Source of the DNA: Cacajao melanocephalus
Taxonomy: Eukaryota > Chordata > Mammalia > Primates > Pitheciidae
DNA length: 64,000 bases
Assembly (NCBI GenBank): GCA_963573385.1
Contig: CAUYLG010066034.1
Coordinates: 1-64,000 of the forward strand
Reading direction: 5' to 3'
In this document: one piece after another, positions 48,955-59,894 of the stretch
Layout of the letters: every line of letters begins with the position of its first letter
Numbering within the stretch: position 1 is the first letter of the stretch
Program-made: the position numbers and the translations under genes
Notes under the pieces: model-generated
Databases searched by the model: none
What the model was told of the DNA's origin: nothing
Seen by the model: the letters and a program-made list of their open reading frames with translations, nothing else

Positions 48955-49128
48955 CCTGGCTGTCAGTTTCTCTTCTACAACCACGCTGTAGTCCAGACCC
49001 TCAAGCAGCTCCTTCATCCCTGTGATGTCAAAGTGAGCTCCATTCCTCGGAGGCAGATGGTCAAACTCTGTATTGCATATGATGAGAGCCAGGCGTGTGC
49101 GGTCCTTTCTCTCCTTTATTGGATAGAT
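48955..49128 (-). CDS. CASP4: CASP4 exon 4: p20 subunit, first half
   Basis: The 174-nt exon is 58 codons in phase 0 at both ends. The acceptor is ATATCCTGCAG and the donor is AGG|GTAAGA. It encodes residues 125-182, starting [19 protein letters not shown], the first beta strand of the caspase fold. It includes LPPRNGA, in which Arg152 lines the S1 pocket for aspartate, and ends in EEKLTAR. Human CASP4, as I recall it, has GADFD and YSVDVEEN where this exon has GAHFD and YSVVVEEK. The Ala-His pair is the CASP5 state. No disruption is present. Confidence 0.93.
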
Positions 49129-49935
49129 CTGCAGGATATGGAGATGCAGTAAATTGAATTTACTCAAGTCTCTTTTCAACCCCCTTATACCTATCACTGT
49201 TGCTTTTTTAAGTCTTCATGCAACTGCTCTCTTCCCTAACTTGTATCAAAAGACACTGACTTTCTCTCAAGAACTTGGGGAAAGAACCAGGACACATCTG
49301 CAATGATTATTTGAGAATCTTGAGGAAACTATACAATTCCTACCCCTTTCTTCTCTCTTTTCATCTTTACCTACTCAAATTTTTCTTAGCATTCAAAGCT
49401 CAGGTCAAATTTCATCAAACACAAGAAATGTTGTCATTGGCTCCAGTGAAAAATGAATACAGCAAAAGTCTTTGCCTTTGGAAACATAGCTATTTTGGTA
49501 CTATTTTTAACACATCAACTTATAATGCTTTTCAAGCTTTAATTATATTTCCCAAGTATCCTTTATGTCTAGACTTTTCAACTAGAGTGTGAACAATTAC
49601 TACTCAGCTATGTTATCTTAGAAATATTTTTACTCCATGGCTAATGCTGCAATTGTCGTAAAATCCAAATAACTGCAAGAATGAATACAGGAGCAATAGA
49701 AATACCAATTTTCTTCTAACCCATGATAAAATGATCTGCATCATGGGTTGAGAGAGGATTGGTATCACTGTGAAGTCACATAATATTTTCCTTACTCAAA
49801 GCATTTATGAAAATGTTTACTGCCGTCACCCTCCCCCGCCCTGCCACCAATCATTTAGTGCTGTAGGAAATGGTGCACTGAAGAAAAGCAGTGATTTCTC
49901 TTCCTTTATTCTGCTTTATGCAGATAGCACAGCAC

Positions 49936-50045
49936 CTCTTCAGCTCTTTCTTTACATAGTCTCAGGAATTCTTCATGAGCGCAAAGCTTGAGCGCATCTG
50001 TAGATTCTCCTGTCTCAGGTGGTCCAACCTCCATATTCGAATTAG
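49936..50045 (-). CDS. CASP4: CASP4 exon 3: linker between CARD and protease domain
   Basis: The 110-nt exon follows the acceptor ATATCCTGCAG and encodes the end of Ala88 plus residues 89-124. It contains [19 protein letters not shown] and ends in [14 protein letters not shown], the flexible linker and the start of the p20 fold. The LKLCxxEEFLRLC pattern is typical of CASP4 and CASP5. The donor is GAG|GTGCTG, a weak match to the consensus after the GT, so skipping is possible. Skipping would remove 110 nt and shift the frame. Five residues differ from human CASP4 as I recall it, making this one of the more variable exons, as expected for a linker. Confidence 0.9.
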
Positions 50046-50049
50046 CTGC

Positions 50050-53000
50050 AGGATATCACATAATAAAAATGTGTGATTTCTGCCTCTGTGACCCAATTTA
50101 TCACCTAAGAAGATTGAGAGAGAAGATGTCCTGGGAAGAAGATTTCTTCATATTTAGGGGTTATAGTTGTATCTCATATCTAGTATTCTATATCAGAAGA
50201 TGTATTGTTACTGGAAAAGAGAGAAAAGCAAATCCACCCAAACATGCAATCATAGATTCTGATCATTTTGGGGAAAACATTTTGATGATGTTTGGGTTAA
50301 ATTTAGCCTTTCCTTATACAGTCAAAAGAATTTGATTTCTCCAAAGGTTTTATTCTGGGATACTTACTGATCCATGTGGACTTTCTATTCTGCCTGTACA
50401 AGAGTATGCTGAGTAAATAGTTGTTGGAGTGCTATCTACTACAAATTTAATGTGTGTTCCATGTCCAATATTCAATTTCTACTATCACATGTAAAAAGTA
50501 AAATTAAACAAGTAAAATTAATTCTAATAACATTTATTTAGCATCACATATAAAAAGTATTATTTTAACATGTGTTTTCAGCCACAAGCCAAGTGCTTAA
50601 TAGCTACATATTGCTACCATACAGGATGGGACAACATCTCATTTTGGAGTAATCATGCCCTCTTGACCCCTACTTCGCATACAGATACATACATACACTA
50701 AACCACAGAATATTGAGTCTTGTACTTTCAAGGCATTATTTTTTAGGCAACTTTACTCTTAATTTTTAATGATTCTAGAAGAAATGAAATTCAATTATCC
50801 CTGTTGAAATGGTAAAGCCAGCTATTTAATGGAGAAGTGCTGTCTAGTAACAATGATGCTGTGTCCAAGGTCAGAGACAATTATTCTGTCAGACATTCTG
50901 ACATAACTCTGGATGCCTTGCCTCCAAAGTGCTGAACAATGAACACTAAACTTTTCAACCCGTGTTTTATAATGTGAGGAAATAATATGTCTCTTGTGGA
51001 TAAGTTTGGTTCTGACTCATTCTGATCAATCCCCTAGAGAAATCTAACATTATCTGACAATGCTTGACCCCTTCTGACTGAGATTGTGCACAAGACTGAG
51101 AAATTTCAGAACCCTCCCTTGAAGGAGAAAGAAAGAGGAGTTTTAAAAGACATCTTAGAAATGAAGTTTACCAAGATCTGATATAATGTAGTGTCTCTTC
51201 ATGAGAAAAAGGAGCAGTTATATTATTTCTTTTTAACTACATGAGCCAACCAAGACATTCTCTGATTAAATAAGAAAAAATACTACTATTCTGTGTAAAA
51301 ATTTTTTTGTAATATTTTATAATTTTATTTCTACTTCAATTATTTGTTTTTAAATAATATTTTAAAATAAATGTCTAGCTAAAATGTATGATAAAAGCCT
51401 GAGTTCTGGAGCTGCAACAAGTTGTAAGAGTGTGCATGAATATCAAACCTTCTGGGCATCTCTATTCATAGATTTCACAGTGATATATGAGCTTCCATCC
51501 CATTTCAGAAAATTCTACCAAGGTGAAGACATGCTGGAACTTTGGATATTCCCTGATCAGAGGGCATGTTTTCTCATCCAAGTCTTCAGGCTTGGAGAGC
51601 TTCCTAACTTAGTCATCTCTTAATGATCGTTATGTGTCTATGTGTGGATACAGTATTTTCAGGTAAAATTAGAAATTAGGTAGAATTTTTGTCAGATCTA
51701 ATAGTAAAATTAGCATTAAAGCAAATCATTTCATTACAAGATGGTACATATTATAGTGCAGACTGGCCCAAAGAGGGCTGGGTACACCTAGGTATACTGG
51801 TAGTGTATCTAAAGTTTCCTGAGATACTCTGGAGACTCCAAGTGCAGATAGAGCCTGGGGAGCCCCTGGACCCCTCCTGTAAGGGGTTTCAGCTGCCTCA
51901 TTCCTGCCATAGCCTCTGCTAATTAGATAGATAGGTTATTTCAGTTTAGAATTGAATGCTCATTGTGATATCTGGTGTTGTTAAAATCATTGTGAAGCCC
52001 CTATTACTTCAATTCTAATTCCCATTAGTTGCACTATCACTAACTTTTTAAAAATGGAGATTGTTTCCATGCCAACCCAGGTTTGAGAAAAACAGCAAAA
52101 CACCTGCAAAAGGATCAGTTTAAATATTAATGAGAATGCAACCTGTCTTATAATCTTGGACAACTATTATACTATCATGTCCTCTCTTTTGATGGGAATC
52201 CCTCTTTTTCAAAGAGGAGTGTTGATTGAAAAACTCATTTGATTTAGTTAGGTCTCAATAATTTTTGTTGCCTTTTGTTTATTACTATCATTATTGGTAA
52301 TCTGTAATACTTCATGGCTGAAGATTTCAGCTTAATTCTGGGGAAAATTGAGTCTGTCACAAGTGAACTTCAATATGAGAATATTTAAGCTCTAATAATG
52401 CACATTCTGAGTCAAAAGTTCCTAAAAGAAGTTTTAAAATTTTAGACATTTTATATAGATTCTCCTGATCATATTTTGTAACTCACAGAAATGAGTAAGA
52501 ACTGGAAAACTCTAATTCGTAGCATCCACATAATAATTATGAAAATTACTATTTATTGCATGCATATGCTTTATTTATTTATTCATCCTACATTATTTAG
52601 GCATCTACTATGTGCCAAGAAAACTACTGATTACTGTTATTAATTGGTGAAGAAACCAGTTGCATTCTGGTGGGAGAATCTTGGTAGATATTCTTTTTGC
52701 TGAGATGAAAAGGGAATAAAAACGGAACAGTTTTGTCCTGGAGAACAAAGTATATAGTTTTAGCTGTATTTGTTTTGTGATGCCAGTGAAACACTGAAGT
52801 AAACATGCTGATATTCTGCTAGAGCTGAATGAGTCGAGCTCAGAGGAGAGAGTTCCAGATGAGAGCTAATATCTTGGGAGTTGTTGGCATGTGGTGCTTG
52901 CTGTTACAATGTTTCTAGGCTTAGACAATCTTATGAGAAAGTACTGGAATTGTCCCCATTTCACAGGTGGTAAGACTGATAACCAGGAAGCTAGGGAGGT

Positions 53001-53310
53001 TAAGCAACTTGCAGGAAGTTGCATAGGTCATAGTGACAGAATCTAGGTTTAGATTTATGTATCCCTTACTACAAGGTCTCATTTTTAACTATTTTTGTGA
53101 CAGTCTACACACAAAGACTCAGCTTTTTAACTGATTAGAAACTTGATTCCACCTCACAAAAGATGAAGTGGTCTCTAGAAGGACAATGATAGGTTTAGTA
53201 AAAGTGATAATTGAGGAAAGGAAAGATAGGGGAATCACAGAAGACACTGCTTAGACCTTGGAATTAAGCAGATTCTGGAAAAATTGAAGCATTCATTGTA
53301 AAAGACCCAA
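50050..53310. other. intron 2 of the CASP4-type gene
   Basis: Mostly unassigned. A reversed MIR lies at about 52935-53060 (CCATTTCACAGGTGGTAAG, GAGGTTAAGCAACTTGC), and an ancient repeat piece is at 52585-52620. No extra coding exon is seen. Confidence 0.5.
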
Positions 53311-53316
53311 TCTTAC

Positions 53317-53571
53317 CTTTTTTATTGGGGGATATTTGGTCTATGTTAAAAAACGTTTGGAGAAGCATTTGCCCTGCCATACGTTGTTTCTTTTGCATCG
53401 AGTCTGCCACAACCCGAACCTTGTCTTCAGTTTTGGCATCATAATATTTCTTCTTTTCCTCTTCCTTCCAGTTCAGCACATTTTGTTCCACCAAGTTATC
53501 CAAAACACCAGTGAGAAAATCTTTGCCCAAGGATTCCAACATCTTAAGTGGTTTTTTTCTGTTGTTGCCTT
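53317..53571 (-). CDS. CASP4: CASP4 exon 2: CARD domain
   Basis: The 255-nt exon opens after the acceptor TTCTAACAG and ends at the donor GTAAGATTGG, leaving one base (G) of codon 88. It encodes residues 3-87, the six-helix CARD, including KMLESLGKDFLTGVLDNL near its start and a run of acidic and basic residues (EEEKKKYYDAKTED) in the middle. In caspase-4 this CARD binds lipid A and drives oligomerisation. I recall four differences from human CASP4: Asn6, Met13, Val at the VRVMADS position and Lys at the MQEKQ position. The first in-frame ATG inside the exon is codon 13. The true start should come from an upstream exon ending ATGGCAG, because the exon begins at base 2 of the Glu3 codon. No stop or shift is present. 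Confidence 0.93.
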
Positions 53572-53574
53572 CTG

Positions 53575-55435
53575 TTAGAAATAGAAAGACTCCTTTAACT
53601 ACGGGTACAGCTTAAAGAGTTTTACCCTCACTTTATACATAGTTCTATAATGTGAAATACTCCTGAAAGTATGTTTCATTTCACCATCTGTCTTCTTGTA
53701 TCTGTAGAGTTCTGTCACCCATGAAATTCCTACCACTTTTTTCTTTTTTGTTCTTTTTTCTTTTCTTTTCTCTCTCTCTCCCTTTTTAAAAAAATTTTTT
53801 TAGCTTCTCATCTTCTTTATGTGGCATTGGACCTAATGCTAACTTCCTGGTCATCAACTGTATTCGTGTTTCTCTTTCACTGGTTCACAGCCTATAGGGA
53901 TAACAATCTGCCTAAAACATATATTCCCAGGAAAGTCATTGCTCTTGTCTTAAATGCTTCCTACTAGACTATATGATTTTTATTCTTTTCTGTATTTAGA
54001 TTTCTTGGTGAAAGAACTATATTTTTGAATTTGCATCTTTTAAACATACACCCTGTCCCACATATTTGTATTCAAAATGCTTAAAAGTACTTAATATGCT
54101 TGCTAAATACATAAATTAAAGAATAAGCAAATGAGTGCATCCTTATTTATAACTCTTTTGAATCTTGTTCTCAATGAAAATTCTAAATTGAAAGTAATCT
54201 GATTACTAATCTTCCAGTGTGGTGGATACATTTAATTTGACACCATGTTAATGTATTACTTCTTAGCATAATTTGAATATTTATAAGGAAATATAGATAT
54301 CAAAATAAGGCATCCTTTATTTCAATGCAACAGATATGATTTGGGCAGATTTTACACAGAGATGTTGAATACCTTATCAGTTCTCAATCAATTCTATGAA
54401 GAGAGTTATACAATCCTTGTAGATGTAAGGATATTGTTGACACAAAATGGCATCTAAAGAAAATATGTCAGAACATTACACAACAGCTTTGGCACAGAAG
54501 CACCAGCCTCATTATCTGGGTTATCTTGAATTAATATTTTAATAAATGTTTATTAGGGAGCTATTATGATGAAAGACATTAGACATTACAAACCAGGAGA
54601 AAAGTTACCTAACATAAATTAACTTAATAAAAGATAACATCTCCCATGTACTCATTATAAATTAAAAAATGAATGCATATAAAGCAACATAAACCATTAT
54701 AATTATCATTATTATTTACAAATCACTGTGCCAAGGATTTTGCAAATGTTAATACACTGGACCCTCACAATAAGCCAGCGGGATAGTTATTACATTCCCT
54801 ATTTTATATTTACCATTTAAATAATAAGTTGCTTCATATCACATGAATTAGGATTCAAATCTTGTTTTTTTTTCGCCATATTCTATATAGTTAACATGAA
54901 ATGGTTTAAATTGAAATAAGATTCACAGAGCCCCAATCATGCCAAGTGCATTACTGAAATTTCCTAAAAATTCCATGTAAAGCATATATTAACCTCTCTT
55001 AATTGGAAAAGATAATACATAATTGACTCAAATAATGTGAAAGAACACAGAGTATATAGTAACTGTGAACAAGAATTGAAATCTAGGGGTTCAGAATCCA
55101 GAGCCCCCATTCTTAATTCATCAAACTACTTTGCTTGAGAATTGGTGAAGAGCTTCTTAAGGAATGCAGGCAAGATGGTCAAGGGGCTCAGAAAAGATTA
55201 GTACATTCTAACAGGTAAGATCACGAAGGCTTCTTAGAAGGGGTAGCAAAAATACTGGTCTTGCAATAACATGTACAGATGTTGGAACAGAGTGTGATTT
55301 GCAAATAGTACACAGATTAGTTGGAGGGATATCCAATCTGCCTGAGTGCTGAGCTTCTGTTTTATTTATTTGTGTGCTCAATAAACTAATATAGTGTTGA
55401 CTGAGTAAATGACATGAAAAAATATGAGCAATAAA
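53575..55435. other. presumed intron 1 of the CASP4-type gene
   Basis: No ATGGCAG-type first exon is found on the minus strand. A reversed MIR-like piece is at 54730-54870. Confidence 0.4.
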
Positions 55436-55894
55436 AGTGAAGAGTTTATAACAATAAATGCCACATATGACACACAGCCAACATCATACTCATTGGTAAA
55501 AAGTTGAAAACCCTTTCTCTGAGATCAAGAAGAAGATAAAGATACTCATGTTCACCACTTCTATTCAATGTATTCCTGGCCAGAACAATTCGACAACATA
55601 AAGAAATAAAAGGCATCAAAATTGGAAAGGAAGAAGTTTAATTGTGCCTGTCTAAAGATGAAATGGTCTTATATACAGAAAACCCTAAATGATCCACCAA
55701 ACATCTTTTAGAACAAATAAACAAATTCAAGAAAATTTCAGGATAAAAAAACAACATATAAAAATCTTTAGTATTTCTGTATAACAATAAACCATCTTTT
55801 AAAAATAAATAAATTTCCATTTAAAATTGCCACAAAAATACTTAGAAATGAATTTAACTAAGTAGGTAAAAACATATACATGTAAAACTATAAA

Positions 55895-56100
55895 ACTCCA
55901 ACCCGATCAACATAGTGAGACTCTGTCCCTACATAAAATTAGCAGAATTGGCTGGGCATAGTAGCACGTATCTATAGTCCTTGCTTCTTAGAAGTCTGAG
56001 GTGGGAGGATTCCTTAAGCCCAGGAATTTGAGAATATAGTGAGCTATCATTGAGACACTAGTCTTGGCTACAGAACAAGATCCTGTCTCAAAAATAACAG
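55895..56100 (+). mobile_element. Alu monomer or AluJ fragment inside L1
   Basis: Shows GGCTGGGCATAGTAGCACG, CTGAGGTGGGAGGATTCC and GATCCTGTCTCAAAAAT. Diverged and partial. Confidence 0.7.
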
Positions 56101-57187
56101 TAACAACAAATCCCAAAACTATAAAATATTGATAGAAGAAATTAAAGAAGACAAAAATAAGTAGAGATACATTTTCAGTTGATGGACTGGAAAAATTACT
56201 ATTATTAAAATGTCCATCCCTAATACCCAAAGAAATCTAAAGATACAATCTAATTCCTATCAAAATTCTAATGGCAGCTTTTACAAAAATAGAAACAAGT
56301 CCTAAAATTTATATGGAATCACAAAAATAAAAACCTGCATAGACAAAGCAATTTTGAGTTAGAAGGTCAAAGCTGCAGGCATCACACTACCTGACTTCAA
56401 AATAGACTACAAAGCTATGATCATCAAAATAGCACAATAGTGGTATAAAAATAGACACAGAGAGCAAATGAACAGGACAGAAAACCCAGAAATAAACCCA
56501 ATTATTTACATTCATTTGACTTTTCAATAAAGGTTTCATGAACATAAAGGGGAAAGAACAAACTCTTCAATAAATGTTACTGGGAAAATTGGATAGCCAC
56601 ATGCAGAAGAATAAAATTTCTCAACATATACAAAAATAAACTCAAAATGGGTTAAATATTTAGATATAAGAACCAAAATCGTGAAACTACTAGAAGAAAA
56701 CAGAGGGGAACAACGTCATGACATTCGTCTAGACAAAGATTTTTGGATATAATACAAAAGGACAGGAAACAAAGGCTAAAATACTCAAATGAAATTACAT
56801 CAAACTGAAAAGCTTTTACACAGCCAAAAAATAATCAAAGGATTAAAGAGATAATCAACAGTATGGGAGAAAATATTTGCAAACCATACATCTGATAAGG
56901 AATTAACATGCAAAATATAAAGGATACAAACAATTAAATAGAAAGAAAACAAACATTTAAAAATAAACAAATGACCAGAATAAACATTTTTCAAAAGCAG
57001 ACATACAGAGAATATGTATATGAAAAATGATCAACCTCTCTAGTCTTCAAGGAAATTGAATCCACAATGAGATATCATTTCCCATTTGTTGGAATGGCTA
57101 TTACCAAAAAGACAAAAGATAGCAAATGGTGGAAAGGATGTAGAAAAAAATAAACTCTTGTACACTCTTGGTAAAAATGTAAATTAG

Positions 57188-57490
57188 GCCCTGAGCAGTG
57201 ACTCATGCCTGTATTCCCAGGACTCTGTAAGGCCAAGTCGGGGGGAACACCGGAGGTCAGGAGTTCTTGACCAGGCTGGACAACATGGTGAAATCTCACC
57301 TCTAGTAAAAATATAAAAATTAGCTGGGCGTAGTGGCAGGGATCTATAATCTTAGCTACTCAGGAGGCGGAGGCAGGAGAATCACTTGAACCCTGGAGGC
57401 AGAAGTTGCATTGAGCAGAGATTCCACAACTGCCCGCTAGCCTGGGCAACAGAGTGAGACTCTGTCTCAAAATAATAAAATAAAATAAAA
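57188..57490 (+). mobile_element. full-length Alu inside L1
   Basis: Complete element from GTGACTCATGCCTGTATTCCC to GAGACTCTGTCTCAAAATAAT with an A-rich tail. Confidence 0.9.
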
Positions 57491-58449
57491 CATATATACA
57501 TACATATGTATATAAATTAGTGTGGTCTTTATGGAAATCTATATGGAGACACCTCTGAAAGTTAGAAATAGAGCTAAAGATATCATTAAGCAATCCCACT
57601 ATTAAGTGTATATCAAAAAAAGGAAACTCAGTGTCTCGAAGAGATATCTGAACTTCTATTTCCTTTGCAGAATTTTTCACAATAGCCAAGACATAAAATC
57701 AACCTAAGTGTCTGTAATTGGATAAATAGATGAAGAAAATGTGGTTTACATACACAATGCAACACTATTCAGCTTTTAAAATGAAGTAAATTCTATCATT
57801 TCTGACAACACTGATGAACATGAAGAACACTGTATTAAGTGAAATAAGCCAGGCCAGGTACCAAAACACAAAATATTATATTATCTCAGTTATATATAGA
57901 ATCTAAAAAAGTTAAACTCACAAAAGCAGAAGGTTGTGCACAGAAAATATATATAATTTTTATTTGTCAAATTAATTAAACAGAAATGTGGCTTGAGGTG
58001 TAATCTACACATTCTGATGGCATCAACTTTAAGCTTAAAATAATAAATAAACCACTCTCAAATTTATGGATTCAGCCCAGATGTGGATGTCAGTATTGAA
58101 AACTATACATCCAATAGGCAATGAGACATCTCTACTATATCTTTCAAACTCATTCAACTCAACTTATAAAGATGAACTGCCCATTTTTTTATTTCCATCC
58201 TTTGTTCTCTTTTCCATATACTAGTAAATAATACCTACACCCCAAGTACAAAAAGGCAGCAAAACCTGGTGATATTAAACCTCTTTGGCCTTCCCTATAG
58301 CTTATTTCCCTTCTTAATTCACATTGCATTGATTTTATTTGCTAAACATTTTCAGAATCTGACTACTCTCAATTCTAATTGTTCATTACTTCTATTCAAG
58401 CCAACATCCTTTCTTTCTTAAGAAATACATTTATTTGAGTATGGGCTTA

Positions 58450-58925
58450 TAAATTTTTCTATTATAAAGACACATGCATGCGTATGTTTATTGCGGCACT
58501 GTTCAAAATAGCAAAGATTTGGAACCAACCCAAATGCCCATCAAAGATAGACTGGATAAAGAAAATGTGGTACATATATACCATGGAATACTATGCAGCC
58601 ATAAAAAAGGATGAGTTCATGTCCTTTGCAGGGACATGGATGAAGCTGGAAACCATCATTCTCAGTAAACTGACACAAGAAAAACAAACACCGCATGTTC
58701 TCACTCATAAGTGGGTGTTGAACAATGAGAACACAACATCATACACCGGAGCCTCTCTAGAGGTGGGGGGGTTAGGGGAGGGATAGCATTAGGAGAAATA
58801 CCTAATGTAGATGATGGGGTGATGGATGCAGAAACCACCATGGCACATGTATACCTATGTAACAAATCTGCATGATCTGCACATGTACCTCAGAACTTAA
58901 AGTATAATAAATAATTTTTTTAAAA
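58450..58925 (+). mobile_element. L1PA-type 3' end (5'-truncated)
   Basis: An open ORF2 C-terminus at 58478-58786 (ALFKIAKIWNQPKCPSKIDW, YYAAIKKDEFMSFAGTW), then 3' UTR ending CAGAACTTAAAGTATAATAA and a poly(A). It is the least decayed L1 in the window. Confidence 0.92.
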
Positions 58926-59364
58926 AAGAAAAATTCATAAGAACCTTATCAACCTGCTCTTCATCCCTTCTATTCTGTTCTTCACTATGGAGAGTGTTCA
59001 AATATCTAGATTTGACCATGAAACCTCTCAGCCTGTTCTATCCTAGGCCTTCTCATTCACTTATCTTCTGATACTGGTTCCACCTTGCTTATTACATTCA
59101 AAACATTCTGCCCTTCATTTGATTTCTGAAAAGCTTCTATTTAGAGATCTCTGTATTTCCAGCCCCCACCTTCTGATTCCTTCTTGTTTTCCTACTGCTG
59201 TCTGTCTATCCTTCAAGTCTCAGATTAGATGGCACTTTCTTCAGGGAATCCTCTCTGATTCTTCCAGAGGAGAGCGTCAGAGATATATGCTCCTAGAGCA
59301 CCTAGTATCTCCTTAGCATAGCATATACTTTTTCCATTTATTTATTTATGCCTGTGTTTGTTTT

Positions 59365-59657
59365 TGTGAGACAGAGTCTCACTCTGTCACCCAGGCCGGA
59401 GTGCAGTGGTGCTATCTCGGCCCACTGCAACCACCTCCTCCCAGGTTCAAGCAATTCTCCTGCTTCAGCCTTCTGAGTAGCTAGGACTGCAGGTACACAC
59501 AACCACACATGGCTAATTTTTGTATTTTTAGTAGAGATGGGGTTTCACCATGTTGGCCAGTCTGATCTCGAACTCCTGACCTCAGGTGATCGCTTGTCTC
59601 AGCCTCCCAAAGTGCTGGGATTGGATTATAGGTGTGAGCCACCGTATCCAGTCTTTA
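59365..59657 (-). mobile_element. full-length Alu (minus)
   Basis: From GAGACAGAGTCTCACTCTGTC to ATAGGTGTGAGCCACCG, with a T run at its low-coordinate end. Confidence 0.92.
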
Positions 59658-59677
59658 AAAATTTTTCCCATTCTTTT

Positions 59678-59750
59678 GTGATTCCCAGCCTACTTATCAC
59701 TATCCACTATTACATTTTATGCTTTGTGAGGACAGGGGCCATGAACTACA
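59678..59750 (+). repeat. inverted repeat, arm 1 (73 bp)
   Basis: GTGATTCCCAGCC ... CATGAACTACA pairs with arm 2 with three mismatches. Confidence 0.95.
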
Positions 59751-59815
59751 CCTGCATTATTTTTGGCATTTGGAGGATATTTATTAATTATTTATGGAAT
59801 CAGTAGTCAAGTCAA

Positions 59816-59888
59816 TGTAGTTCATGGCCCCTGTCCTCACAAAGCATAAAATCTAACAGTGGATACTGATAAGTAGGCTGGGAATCAC
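59816..59888 (-). repeat. inverted repeat, arm 2 (73 bp)
   Basis: Reverse complement of arm 1. The spacer is 65 bp. Confidence 0.95.
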
Positions 59889-59894
59889 CAAGGG

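Larger units (their letters stand above)
42956..53571 (-). other. CASP4: CASP4-type inflammatory caspase gene, exons 2-8 (CASP4 or CASP4-like copy)
   Basis: Seven exons on the minus strand join in one open frame coding residues 3-377, the normal CASP4 length. Order: CARD, linker, large subunit (p20, two exons), p20/p10 junction, p10 (two exons). All internal splice sites are AG...GT and the phases agree (1, 0, 0, 1, 1, 0). Caspase-4 is a cytosolic cysteine protease: its CARD binds bacterial LPS and the activated enzyme cleaves gasdermin D, causing pyroptosis (family knowledge). The catalytic dyad His210/Cys258 and the substrate-pocket arginines 152 and 314 are present. About 28 residues differ from human CASP4 as I recall it, and several match human CASP5. 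It is either a non-human primate CASP4 or the CASP4-like copy (CASP4LP) that lies between CASP12 and CASP4. Exon 1, coding Met-Ala, is not found in the 10.4 kb upstream. Confidence 0.9.
55440..57960 (+). mobile_element. L1 ORF2 and 3' end, interrupted by two Alu elements
   Basis: ORF2 blocks such as TGGCCAGAACAATTCGACAAC (55580), GCAGGCATCACACTACCTGAC (56380) and CACAATAGCCAAGACATAAA (57680). Continuous apart from the Alu insertions at about 55895-56100 and 57188-57490. Confidence 0.8.
59020..59780 (+). mobile_element. L2 3' end split by an Alu
   Basis: L2-like text before (TCAAGTCTCAGATTAGATGG, CAGGGAATCCTCTCTG) and after (GCTTTGTGAGGACAGGGGCC) an Alu at 59365-59657. Confidence 0.55.

Noticed and set aside
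42956..53571. Reading the caspase exons as a CASP1 or CASP5 gene
   Set aside because: The C-terminus [17 protein letters not shown], the EEEKKKYYDAKTED CARD segment and exon 7 fit CASP4. CASP1 and CASP5 differ at these places.
58478..58786. 102-residue open frame on the plus strand
   Set aside because: C-terminal piece of L1 ORF2 in a 5'-truncated insertion.
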